From Rhodococcus ruber (GTDB lineage Bacteria; Actinomycetota; Actinomycetes; Mycobacteriales; Mycobacteriaceae), in the NCBI RefSeq assembly GCF_027270735.1, contig NZ_JAPWIJ010000002.1, positions 248,001 through 312,000 on the forward strand: a stretch of DNA of 64,000 bases. The letters run 5' to 3'. Each line of letters opens with the position of its first letter. Positions within the stretch are counted from its first letter, which is position 1. The notes under the pieces are model-generated. The model was not told the DNA's origin. It did not search any database and was given only the letters and a program-made list of their open reading frames with translations. Positions 46,476 through 54,424 of the stretch are shown in pieces. The position numbers and the translations under genes were made by a program.

Positions 46476-46703
46476 ATGCGCCGGACCACTACCCAATCGG
46501 TGGACCACGAGATTCTGACATTCGGCCGAACCTGGCAGGGATACGGCGGCGGCAGCGACGAGGACATCTACGTCGCATTCGGCGTCGACGGGCGCACCTA
46601 TTTCCAGCGCTTGCGTCGAATTCTCGATTCGCCGGTGGCCGGGGATCTGTCGCCGGACGAGCGGTCCGCGATTCTCGACATCTGCCGGACCAGACTGACC
46701 TGA
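46476..46703 (+). CDS. DUF3263-like small protein
   Basis: 75 residues with GGGGGA before the ATG. The pattern D-x-EIL-F-x-x-x-W ... VAFGVDGRTYFQRLRRILD ... SP matches DUF3263, a small actinobacterial family with an HTH-like helical fold. No DNA target is known to me. It lies in the 336-bp gap between the S9 peptidase and the SRAP gene and converges with the latter, 7 bp apart. Confidence 0.7.
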   Translation: MRRTTTQSVDHEILTFGRTWQGYGGGSDEDIYVAFGVDGRTYFQRLRRILDSPVAGDLSPDERSAILDICRTRLT

Positions 46704-46710
46704 CCCACCG

Positions 46711-47415
46711 TCACACCGGCGTCAACAGTTCCGGGCTGTTGTTCTTCACGCTGTTCACTGCGGTACTCACCTCGTAGGGCGCGAGCCGGGGTTCCGGGAT
46801 GGCAGCCAACATGTCCTGTACCGCCCCCAGATCGGTCACGGTGGGATCGAGCCAGCTCGCGCGGAGATCCGGTGGGAGCACGACCGGCGAGCGATCGTGA
46901 ATGTGGCCGAGTGCATCGGCTGCCGGCGAGGTGAGCACCGTGACCGACCAGACCCACCTGTCCTCGTCGTCGTCGGCCTTGGTTGGGTCTCGCCACAATT
47001 CGTACAGGCCTGCCATCGCGAGCACGCCTTCCGTATGCAGGAAGTACGGCACCTTGCCTCCGTCGCGCTTCTCCCACTCGTAGTACCCGTCGGCGGGCAC
47101 GATGCAGCGTCGACGGCTTGCGGCCTTCTTGAACGACGGCTTCTCGGTGATGGTCTCCGACCTGGCGTTGATCAGCCGGGAACCGATTTTCGCGTCCTTC
47201 GCCCAGGACGGGATCAGACCCCAGCGCACCGAACGCAGTTGCCGCACAGCGTCGGACTCCGGTTCGTCCTTGTGGGCGCGTTCGAGCACCGTCCGCACCG
47301 TCTGCGTCGGGGCCACGTTGTACGACGGCGGCACCTCCTCGCCCACTGTTTCGGCGATGTCGAACACCGCCTGGAGGTCGGTGTCACTCCGGGTACTGGC
47401 ATACCGTCCGCACAT
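46711..47415 (-). CDS. SRAP-domain protein (abasic-site DNA-protein crosslink sensor, YedK/HMCES type)
   Basis: 234 residues from the ATG at 47413-47415; the Met is followed by the catalytic Cys2 (MCGRYAST), which fixes the start because a longer N-terminus would block activity. Other family residues are PSYNVAPTQTV, WGLIPSWAKD, INARSETITEKPSF, RRCIVPADGYYEWE and the His in HDRSPVVLPP. SRAP proteins form a covalent link to abasic sites in single-stranded DNA and protect replication forks. Length is normal. It is divergent from the aminotransferase, 85 bp apart. Confidence 0.94.
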   Translation of the reverse strand: MCGRYASTRSDTDLQAVFDIAETVGEEVPPSYNVAPTQTVRTVLERAHKDEPESDAVRQLRSVRWGLIPSWAKDAKIGSRLINARSETITEKPSFKKAASRRRCIVPADGYYEWEKRDGGKVPYFLHTEGVLAMAGLYELWRDPTKADDDEDRWVWSVTVLTSPAADALGHIHDRSPVVLPPDLRASWLDPTVTDLGAVQDMLAAIPEPRLAPYEVSTAVNSVKNNSPELLTPV

Positions 47416-47500
47416 GAGTCGATTGTTCCACTCGCCACCGACAACCCGGCCGAAACAACCTTGTGGAAACCGAGACCGCTCGCCTGGCACGATGTGACGG

Positions 47501-48751
47501 GTGACCACTCCACAGATCAACTCCCAGCCGCGTTACCGCACGTTGCAGCAGTCGACCAAGCTGCAGAACGTGCTGTACGAGATCCGTGGACCGGTACACG
47601 CCCATGCCGCCCGACTCGAAGCCGAGGGGCATCGCATCCTCAAGCTCAACATCGGTAATCCGGCTCCGTTCGGTTTCGAAGCCCCCGATGTGATCGTGCG
47701 AGACATGATCGCCGCCCTGCCCGTCGCCCAGGGTTACTCGGAGTCGAAGGGCATTCTGTCGGCGCGACGTGCCATCGTCACGCGCTACGAGCTCGAACCG
47801 GGCTTCCCCGAGCTCGATGTCGACGACATCTACCTCGGTAACGGGGTGTCCGAGCTCATCACGATGACGATGCAGGCGTTGCTCGACGACGGCGACGAGG
47901 TGCTGATCCCGGCCCCGGACTACCCGCTGTGGACGGCGATGACGACACTGTCCGGCGGCAAGGCCGTGCACTACATCTGCGACGAGGAGAACGGGTGGAA
48001 TCCCGATCTGGCCGACATCGAGTCGAAGATCACTCCGAAGACCGTCGCGCTGCTGGTGATCAACCCCAACAACCCGACCGGCGCGGTGTACTCGAAGGAA
48101 GTTCTGCAGGGCATCGTCGATCTGGCGCGCAAGCACCAGCTGTTGTTGCTCGCGGACGAGATCTACGACCGGATTCTCTACGACGACGCCCAGCACACCT
48201 CGCTGGCCAGCCTGGCTCCCGATCTGCTGTGCCTGACCTATAACGGGCTGTCCAAGGCGTATCGCGTGGCCGGGTACCGCGCGGGGTGGCTCGCGATCAC
48301 CGGACCGAAGAAGCACGCAGCGGGGTTCATCGAAGGAATCGACCTTCTCGCGTCGACGCGACTGTGCCCCAATGTGCCTGCGCAGCATGCCATTCAGGTC
48401 GCACTCGGCGGCTATCAGAGCATCGAGGATCTGATCCTGCCCGGCGGACGCCTGCTCGAGCAGCGCGACGTCGCATGGGAGAAGCTCAACGCGATTCATG
48501 GCGTCTCGTGCGTGAAGCCTCGGGGAGCGCTGTACGCGTTTCCGCGACTCGATCCCGAAGTGCACGAAATCTACGACGACGAAAAACTGGTGCAGGATCT
48601 GCTGCTGCAGGAGAAAATCCTCGTGGTTCAGGGCACCGGTTTCAACTGGCCCGGCCACGATCACGTGCGCATCGTGACTCTGCCGTGGGCGAGAGATCTG
48701 GCCGTGGCGATCGAAAGATTCGGCAACTTTCTCGCCTCCTACAAGCAGTGA
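47501..48751 (+). CDS. alaA: alanine (glutamate-pyruvate) aminotransferase, class I
   Basis: 416 residues from a GTG. It is a fold-type I PLP enzyme. Visible motifs are NGVSELITM (cofactor phosphate region), NPNNPTGAVY, LADEIYDRI (Asp to the pyridine N) and the PLP lysine in NGLSKAYRVAGYRAGW. Sequence and size fit AlaA/AspC of actinobacteria (Rv0337c), which makes alanine from pyruvate and glutamate. Synteny with the Fe-S oxidoreductase is kept loosely (about 10 kb apart here, adjacent in M. tuberculosis). It stands about 2 kb from alanine dehydrogenase, so two alanine enzymes share this stretch. Confidence 0.93.
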   Translation: MTTPQINSQPRYRTLQQSTKLQNVLYEIRGPVHAHAARLEAEGHRILKLNIGNPAPFGFEAPDVIVRDMIAALPVAQGYSESKGILSARRAIVTRYELEPGFPELDVDDIYLGNGVSELITMTMQALLDDGDEVLIPAPDYPLWTAMTTLSGGKAVHYICDEENGWNPDLADIESKITPKTVALLVINPNNPTGAVYSKEVLQGIVDLARKHQLLLLADEIYDRILYDDAQHTSLASLAPDLLCLTYNGLSKAYRVAGYRAGWLAITGPKKHAAGFIEGIDLLASTRLCPNVPAQHAIQVALGGYQSIEDLILPGGRLLEQRDVAWEKLNAIHGVSCVKPRGALYAFPRLDPEVHEIYDDEKLVQDLLLQEKILVVQGTGFNWPGHDHVRIVTLPWARDLAVAIERFGNFLASYKQ

Positions 48752-48897
48752 CGGCGGAAGTTACGCTCGAGTAGTTGGAAGTGATGCAAAAAACTTCGGT
48801 GTGATCGCGCCCCGAGGCCGAATGATCTGTAGATTGGCGGACGGCACTTCGGTGCCCGCGAGCCCTGGTCGTCCCCTCCCCCCCGGGTCGGTCAGGT

Positions 48898-48932
48898 GGT
48901 GGCGGGGGACGCCCCCCCTGCTCCCCGCCACC
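48898..48932. repeat. GC-rich inverted repeat after alaA
   Basis: GGTGGCGGGG (48898-48907) and CCCCGCCACC (48923-48932) with a 15-base loop of mostly G and C. It could be a terminator-like structure without U-tract. The 230-bp gap 48752-48981 shows no gene otherwise. Confidence 0.45.
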
Positions 48933-48969
48933 GAGCTCCTCGCATCGGCCACCGACGTGGCCCTCGTAC

Positions 48970-48975
48970 TAGCCT
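48970..48975 (+). promoter_or_regulatory. -10 box for leaderless yibE/F-type gene
   Basis: TAGCCT lies 6 bases before the GTG at 48982, and no ribosome-binding site is present. This fits a leaderless transcript and decides the start. Confidence 0.6.
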
Positions 48976-48981
48976 TGCACC

Positions 48982-50334
48982 GTGGAACCACACGGCAATC
49001 ATCCCGACGGCACCAAGCCGGGCCTCGACTCCCATGTGGGCCACGGGCACGGACACGGGCACAGCGACACTCCGGCACCGCTGGGCCCGGTAGCGGCCAA
49101 AGTCGTCGTCGGACTGCTGCTCGCCATCGGCATCGCCGTCATCGCCGGGGCATTCGCGCTGTGGCCCAGCAAACAGAGCATCGACATTCCGCTGCCGTTC
49201 CAGACGGCCGGCGGAGGTGCGGTGTCCACCGAGGCGGGCACCATCACGTCGCAGAGCATCGGGCCCTGCGGAAGTCCCGACGCGGGCAGAGCGTTCACCG
49301 GCAATCCGACCCCCGCGGTCAACGACTCGTACGAATGTCAGCGCAGCATCGTCGACATCACCTCGGGCCAGGACGCAGGTAAGCGGACGGTACTCGAGAT
49401 CGCGCCAGGTCCCGGCCAACCGACGCTGAGCGCCGGTGAGGACATCCGACTGGTTCTGCAGTCAGATCCTGCCGGTGGAATCCGGTACTCCTTCAACGAC
49501 TATTCCCGCGGGCTACCGCTGGGGTTGATCGTCGGCGTGTTCGCCGTGGTCATCTGCGTCGTCGCCCGCTGGCGGGGATTCCGTGCTCTGGTGGGCCTGC
49601 TCATTGCGTTTGCCGTGCTGGTGGTGTTCATGCTGCCGGCTCTGCTCGACGGCGCACCCGCCATTCCGGTCGCACTCGTCGCCGGTGCGGTGATCCTCTA
49701 TGCCGTGCTGTACCTGGCGCACGGGGTGAATCTGCGCACCAGCTCGGCGCTCTTGGGCACGCTGACATCGATGGGCCTGGCCGCAGTCCTGTCCTACGTC
49801 GCAATCCGGATGACACACCTGACCGGGTTGTCGGAGGAACAGAACACCGCGGTGCAGACGTACATCGGCAACGTCAGCGTCACCGGTCTGCTGTTGGCCG
49901 GCTTCATCATCGGCTCGCTCGGAGTGTTGAACGACGTGACGATCACTCAGGCCTCGGCGGCCTTCGAGTTGGCATCGGTGGACGAGACGGCGTCGCGGCG
50001 CGAGATCTTCACCGCCGCGATGCGGGTGGGACGCGATCACATCGCCAGCACCGTCTACACCCTCGTCCTCGCCTACGCCGGTGGCGCGCTTCCGCTGCTG
50101 TTGCTGTTCAGCGTCGCCGATCGGTCGATCCAGGACGTGCTGACCGGCGACGCCGTGTCGATCGAAATAGTCAGATCCTCCGTGGGCGGTGTAGCCCTCG
50201 CACTGTCGGTGCCCCTCACCACCGCGATCGCTGTGCTGCTGGCCCGGCCGATCAACTCGTCCAAAAGAGGCGCGTCGTCGTCCCGGACGCCCAAGCCCGC
50301 TCGATCGCGGGGCTCGGGTCGCCACAGTGCGTAG
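48982..50334 (+). CDS. YibE/F-family membrane protein
   Basis: 450 residues. The cytosolic N-terminus is His/Gly-rich (HVGHGHGHGH, a possible metal-binding stretch) and is followed by a first helix at about 38-60, an outer domain of about 110 residues with two Cys (IGPCGSPD, SYECQRS), and seven or eight more helices from about 175 on. LGVLNDVTITQASAAFELAS (about 313-332) is the family signature. YibE/F proteins are poorly understood; some are encoded near metal or pH homeostasis genes. The C-terminus is a basic, Ser/Arg-rich tail (SKRGASSSRTPKPARSRGSG). Confidence 0.88.
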   Translation: MEPHGNHPDGTKPGLDSHVGHGHGHGHSDTPAPLGPVAAKVVVGLLLAIGIAVIAGAFALWPSKQSIDIPLPFQTAGGGAVSTEAGTITSQSIGPCGSPDAGRAFTGNPTPAVNDSYECQRSIVDITSGQDAGKRTVLEIAPGPGQPTLSAGEDIRLVLQSDPAGGIRYSFNDYSRGLPLGLIVGVFAVVICVVARWRGFRALVGLLIAFAVLVVFMLPALLDGAPAIPVALVAGAVILYAVLYLAHGVNLRTSSALLGTLTSMGLAAVLSYVAIRMTHLTGLSEEQNTAVQTYIGNVSVTGLLLAGFIIGSLGVLNDVTITQASAAFELASVDETASRREIFTAAMRVGRDHIASTVYTLVLAYAGGALPLLLLFSVADRSIQDVLTGDAVSIEIVRSSVGGVALALSVPLTTAIAVLLARPINSSKRGASSSRTPKPARSRGSGRHSA

Positions 50335-50411
50335 AGCGGCTTCGCCGCATGTGAACGAGGTGCCTTCGGGTCGTTCCGCAGGCTTCACTCCCGCCTCGAC
50401 CCCTGCTGCGA
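50334..50411. repeat. dispersed intergenic element, copy B
   Basis: GAGCGGCTTCGCCGCATGTG (50334-50353) and CTCGACCCCTGCTGCGA (50395-50411). These are the same two blocks as at 13111-13155, with one changed base each, but 41 rather than 8 bases apart. The first block overlaps the end of the YibE/F gene and forms a GCGGC-TTC-GCCGC hairpin. Confidence 0.65.
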
Positions 50412-50449
50412 ATTACCGCGCACGTGCGGCGGAGCCGCTCGTCAGCTCC

Positions 50450-51532
50450 TCAGGCGAATGCAGCTGCGACGGTTTCCGACAGCAGGGCCCCGTTGTGCGT
50501 GCTCAGTCCCGCCTTCAGACCCGGGTCCGCCTCACAGGCAGCTTCCCAGCCCTTGTCGGCGAGTGCGACGACGTACGGCAGCGTGGCATTGGTGAGCGCG
50601 TAGGTGGACGTGCGCGGAACGGCTCCGGGCATGTTGGCGACGCAGTAGAACACCGACTCGTGCACCTTGTACGTGGGATCGGCGTGGGTGGTGGCCACCG
50701 AATCCTCGAAGCAGCCGCCCTGGTCGATGGCGATGTCGACCAGAACCGAACCGGGCTTCATACGCTGAACCAGGCTGTTGGATATCAGTTTCGGAGCCTT
50801 GGCTCCGGGCACCAGCACTGCACCGATGACGAGATCCGCTGCGAGAACGGCCTGTTCGAGTTCGTACGCATTCGACACCAGGGTCTTGACGGCACCGCGG
50901 TACTGATCGTCGATGGCACGCAGCGCCTTCACGTCGAGATCGAGGACCGTGACGTCGGCGTGCATACCGAAAGCGATTGCGGTGGCGTTCTTTCCGGACA
51001 CACCGGCTCCGATGACGACGACGTTGGCGGGACGCACTCCGGGCACTCCGCCCATGAGAACTCCACGTCCTCCTTCGCTGGACATCAGGTGGTAGGCACC
51101 GGCCTGCGGCGCGAGCCGTCCGGCAACTTCACTCATCGGTGCGAGCAACGGCAGCGAACCGTCTGGCGCAGTGACCGTTTCGTAGGCGATGGCTGTGGTA
51201 CCCGAGTCCAGCAGCGCATCGGTGCAGGCCTTGGACGCTGCAAGATGCAGGTAGGTGAACAGCACCTGCCCCTTGCGCAGGCGTGAATACTCCTCGGCGA
51301 TAGGTTCTTTGACCTTCAGCAGCAGCTCGGCGGTTTCCCAGACCTCGGCAGCATCGGTGAGGATCTGCGCACCGGCGGCCTTGTAGTCGGTGTCGGTGAA
51401 CGACGATCCGGCTCCTGCCTCGGTCTCGATGATCACTTCGTGTCCTCGCGAGACCAGTTCGTGCACGCCTGCCGGGGTGATGGCCACCCGGTATTCGTGG
51501 TTCTTGATCTCGCGTGGAATTCCGATCTTCAT
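50450..51532 (-). CDS. ald: alanine dehydrogenase
   Basis: 360 residues. Ald reversibly converts L-alanine to pyruvate and ammonia with NAD+. Motifs include [20 protein letters not shown] at the start, LLLKVKEP (substrate-binding Lys), TYLHLAAS (His region), [20 protein letters not shown] (NAD-binding Rossmann) and [13 protein letters not shown] near 270. Length is slightly short of the usual 370 but all blocks are present. It is divergent from an Lrp/AsnC gene, as ald is from aldR in mycobacteria, so induction by alanine is expected. Confidence 0.97.
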   Translation of the reverse strand: MKIGIPREIKNHEYRVAITPAGVHELVSRGHEVIIETEAGAGSSFTDTDYKAAGAQILTDAAEVWETAELLLKVKEPIAEEYSRLRKGQVLFTYLHLAASKACTDALLDSGTTAIAYETVTAPDGSLPLLAPMSEVAGRLAPQAGAYHLMSSEGGRGVLMGGVPGVRPANVVVIGAGVSGKNATAIAFGMHADVTVLDLDVKALRAIDDQYRGAVKTLVSNAYELEQAVLAADLVIGAVLVPGAKAPKLISNSLVQRMKPGSVLVDIAIDQGGCFEDSVATTHADPTYKVHESVFYCVANMPGAVPRTSTYALTNATLPYVVALADKGWEAACEADPGLKAGLSTHNGALLSETVAAAFA

Positions 51533-51626
51533 GGCGGCCTCCTCGGTGGTGGGTGACGTGAAGCCGTGGCTCCATCCGTGTAGGCCAACTATGAATTATC
51601 TGCGGAATACCTGCAACGGAAGTGAA

Positions 51627-51642
51627 TATAATTCTGTAGACT
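51627..51642 (+). promoter_or_regulatory. promoter of the Lrp/AldR-type gene
   Basis: TATAAT (51627-51632) and TAGACT (51637-51642) are two candidate -10 boxes. The second lies 6 bases before the ATG and would give a leaderless mRNA. The AT-rich sequence between the divergent ald and lrp starts is the expected binding region for an Lrp-type octamer. Confidence 0.5.
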
Positions 51643-51648
51643 CCCGGA

Positions 51649-52173
51649 ATGGTGAGCAATAGTTCGTTCGAGACGGGCGGTACGGGGTCCCAGCCGAACG
51701 ATGTTCGGCCCATCCCACTGGACCGAATCGATCACATCCTGCTCGACGAGCTCCGCCGCGACGCCCGTACACCCAACAACGCACTCGCTGCTGCGGCCGG
51801 TGTCGCTCCGTCCACCGCACTGGCCCGGGTTCGCGCCCTCGTCGAACGCGGTGTCATTCGCGGCTTTCACGCCGACATCGACCCCGAAGCACTCGGCCAG
51901 GGCATCCAGGCAATGATCTCGGTGCGGCTGCAAGCAGATGCTCGACGACGGATCAGCGAATTCGGATCGAAGATCGCCTCACGAAAAGAGACGCTGAACA
52001 TCTACTTCATCGCCGGTGCCGACGACTTCCTCGTACACGTGGCAACCGTCGATACCGCCACGCTCCGCGACTTCGTCGTCGAGAATCTCAGTGCGGACCC
52101 CGCCGTCGCGGCAACCGAGACGATCTTGATCTTCGAGCACATCAGACCGCGAAACACTCACGGCGAGAAATGA
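51649..52173 (+). CDS. aldR: Lrp/AsnC-family regulator, probable AldR
   Basis: 174 residues. The N-terminal HTH (LDRIDHILLDELRRDARTPN, then AAGVAPSTALARVRALVERG) is followed by the RAM ligand-binding domain (FHADIDPEALGQGIQAMISV, ADDFLVHVATVDTATLRDFV). In mycobacteria AldR controls the divergent ald gene and senses alanine and other amino acids. Orientation, spacing and family match, so it is named by context. The N-terminal 20 residues are a non-conserved extension. It ends 6 bp before the convergent Hsp70-like D gene. Confidence 0.88.
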   Translation: MVSNSSFETGGTGSQPNDVRPIPLDRIDHILLDELRRDARTPNNALAAAAGVAPSTALARVRALVERGVIRGFHADIDPEALGQGIQAMISVRLQADARRRISEFGSKIASRKETLNIYFIAGADDFLVHVATVDTATLRDFVVENLSADPAVAATETILIFEHIRPRNTHGEK

Positions 52174-52179
52174 GTCGGG

Positions 52180-54264
52180 TCAGGGAGCAGGCGGAGCGAT
52201 CGGCGGGAAACCGGGCAGCGTGAAGTCGGGGAATCCCGGAATCAGCGGCGGCGGCTGTTGCGTCGTCGGAGGAACGGACTCGACAGGCGGCGGCGGTGCA
52301 GGCTCGGCCGTGGTCGTCGTCGGCTCCGGCGTCCACGGCTCCTGGTAGACCTCGGTCTCCGACGGCTCGGTGGTCGGTGCGACGGTGGTTTCCGGCGCGG
52401 GAGGCGGCAACACCGGAGCAGGTATCTCCGACGTCGGCGCAACGGTCGTGACGGCCGGAGTCTGAGTTTGAGTGCGGCTCACCGAGGTGTCGACCACCTG
52501 CGGCGTGTTCTGGTGGGTGAGCATGAACCCGGATACGGCTACCACTGCGGCGAGGCAGAGCGCGAGCACACCACCGGTGCGAAGCCTGCGCCGAGCACGG
52601 GTCCGATCGTCCTCGCCGTCGTCGTCGTCGTAGTCGGCATCGAGCCAGTAGATGTTCTTCAGCTGGAACGGAACCGGCTTACCGTCGTCGTCGCCCGTCG
52701 CCTCGGGGTCGATCCGCTTCTCGGGTGCCTTCGTAACACTGTGCGCTACAGCAGTTTCAGCCACGTCCGAGTCGTCGACCGCGCCCTCGACTGTGCCCTC
52801 CCCGGCATTCGTGCTCAACGCAACGACCTCCCCGTCGACCCGCGCCCCCTGCACGTGGTCGTCGAGAACATCATCCGCTACAGCCGGAGACGATTCCGGC
52901 TCGACAGCAAGAGAATTGGAAGAATCGACAACGGAATCGGTGAATCTCGAGGATTCGAACCCGCCGGCCGTACTCGTGGGGTCGACCGGAGCCTCGGCCG
53001 TCGTGGTGTCGGCCGTCGTGGTCGCGGCCGTCGAGGTCGCGGCAGCAGCCGACGCGACCCAGGGACGGGCGGGAACCGGACGGGTTGCGGTGGGTGCCGG
53101 AGAAGGTACCTGCGGTGCGGCGTGCAGCGATTCGGTGCGAGCCGGGATCGGTCGGATCGGCGCTGCAGGCGGCGGAGGAGGTTGCGGGGGCCGAGGCTGC
53201 GCTGCGCGCGACTGGGGCGGACGCGGCGGCGCAGGTCGGTGTTGCGGCGCCGGCGCGGAGGTGAGTGCCGAGTCCACGCGAGTTGCGGGGTCGACCCGCA
53301 CCGGGGGCTTCGGTTGCGTTGCATGCCTGTTCGCGTCGGACGTCGGTCGCGGTGCGGTTCGAGTGCGCGAGTGAGGTCGAGCGGCCAGCGCAGCTCCACG
53401 CGCTGCGACGGTCTCGGGCTCGGTCGGCACTATCGACGGCAGTTCCAGCAGCGGCCCGACGCGCTTCTGCACGATCGGCATGCGTGCACCTCCACCGATC
53501 AGCACGACGGCGTCGATGGGCACGTTTGCGCCGATCAACACCCCGCGCGCAAATTCGATGGCTTCGTCGAGCAGGTCGGTGATCAGCAGCTCGAAATTCT
53601 CGCGCGAGAGCAGAATCATTCCGCTCGCATCGGGCAGGCACACCGCGTCCTGTGTGGACAGGCGTTCCTTGGCGATTCGGCAGCGCTTTTCGAACAGTGC
53701 GATGTCGGGGTCCGTCGTCTTCTTGCCGAGACGCTGGAGCTGGTTGTTGCGTACGTAGGCGTCGAGCAGGTCTCCGCTGTACTCACCCGATCGCTGCGAG
53801 GCCGTGACGGTCCGCTGCACCAGATCGACGACGCTGACCGTCAGTCCGGAACTGCCGAGATCGAACAACGCGACCGATCTGTGGTCGCGGGCCTCGCCGG
53901 TGGCCGCGAGGTACTCGACAACGGCTTCCACCTCGTGCACCAGGTGGTAGTTGTGCAGGTGCGCACCGGCGAGCGCAGCATGCAGCGCATCGGCCTGTCG
54001 GGGGTCCCGGTAGGCGACACCGGTGGCGAGTTCGGGCTCGGTTTCGACGGCTGCACCGATCGACTCCGCGGCCAGATGCGGGAGGTCGCCGCCCACACTG
54101 TCGATGAGTTCGTTCCGGAAGAACAGTGGTCTCTCGATGTCGGTGACCAGGCCGGAAGCGTCGGCGACGGGAGCCTGGAACTGCTCCGCTCGGGGCTGCG
54201 CCGTGCGCACAGCCCGGGTCCCCATGGACACCCCAAGCAGCACAGTCACGGTTGTCGGCCTCAC
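52180..54264 (-). CDS. membrane-anchored Hsp70-like protein D
   Basis: 694 residues, GTG start. The Hsp70-like domain covers about 7-295: LLGVSMGTRAVR (phosphate-1 without Asp), VALFDLGSSGLTVS (131-144, phosphate-2), KERLSTQDAVCLP (the segment that links lobe II) and DAVVLIGGGARMP (241-253, adenosine motif). A cytosolic linker of about 260 residues follows, Pro/Ala-rich and then strongly acidic (DADYDDDDGEDD). One membrane helix lies at about 560-583 and an outer tail of about 110 Pro/Thr residues ends in FPDFTLPGFPPIAPPAP. It is encoded 160 bp downstream of a paralogue (E), which it follows in the same direction. Confidence 0.8.
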   Translation of the reverse strand: MRPTTVTVLLGVSMGTRAVRTAQPRAEQFQAPVADASGLVTDIERPLFFRNELIDSVGGDLPHLAAESIGAAVETEPELATGVAYRDPRQADALHAALAGAHLHNYHLVHEVEAVVEYLAATGEARDHRSVALFDLGSSGLTVSVVDLVQRTVTASQRSGEYSGDLLDAYVRNNQLQRLGKKTTDPDIALFEKRCRIAKERLSTQDAVCLPDASGMILLSRENFELLITDLLDEAIEFARGVLIGANVPIDAVVLIGGGARMPIVQKRVGPLLELPSIVPTEPETVAARGAALAARPHSRTRTAPRPTSDANRHATQPKPPVRVDPATRVDSALTSAPAPQHRPAPPRPPQSRAAQPRPPQPPPPPAAPIRPIPARTESLHAAPQVPSPAPTATRPVPARPWVASAAAATSTAATTTADTTTAEAPVDPTSTAGGFESSRFTDSVVDSSNSLAVEPESSPAVADDVLDDHVQGARVDGEVVALSTNAGEGTVEGAVDDSDVAETAVAHSVTKAPEKRIDPEATGDDDGKPVPFQLKNIYWLDADYDDDDGEDDRTRARRRLRTGGVLALCLAAVVAVSGFMLTHQNTPQVVDTSVSRTQTQTPAVTTVAPTSEIPAPVLPPPAPETTVAPTTEPSETEVYQEPWTPEPTTTTAEPAPPPPVESVPPTTQQPPPLIPGFPDFTLPGFPPIAPPAP

Positions 54265-54424
54265 TTCGTTCGGCAGTTACGGCGGACGCGGTACACCTCG
54301 TCCAGAGCGCCAGGCTACCGCCTCGCGCGAAACTGCGGGACGCTCGGCCCCGGAGGGCATCGAGGCCCGGTGCAGCAAAACACGTCACGCGACCCGGTAA
54401 AGCGAGCAATTCCCTATCTGCGGT

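Noticed and set aside
48781-48981. Possible small gene between alaA and the YibE/F gene
   Set aside because: Open frames here extend into the next gene in a wrong frame and lack ribosome-binding sites; the region is made of G and C runs.
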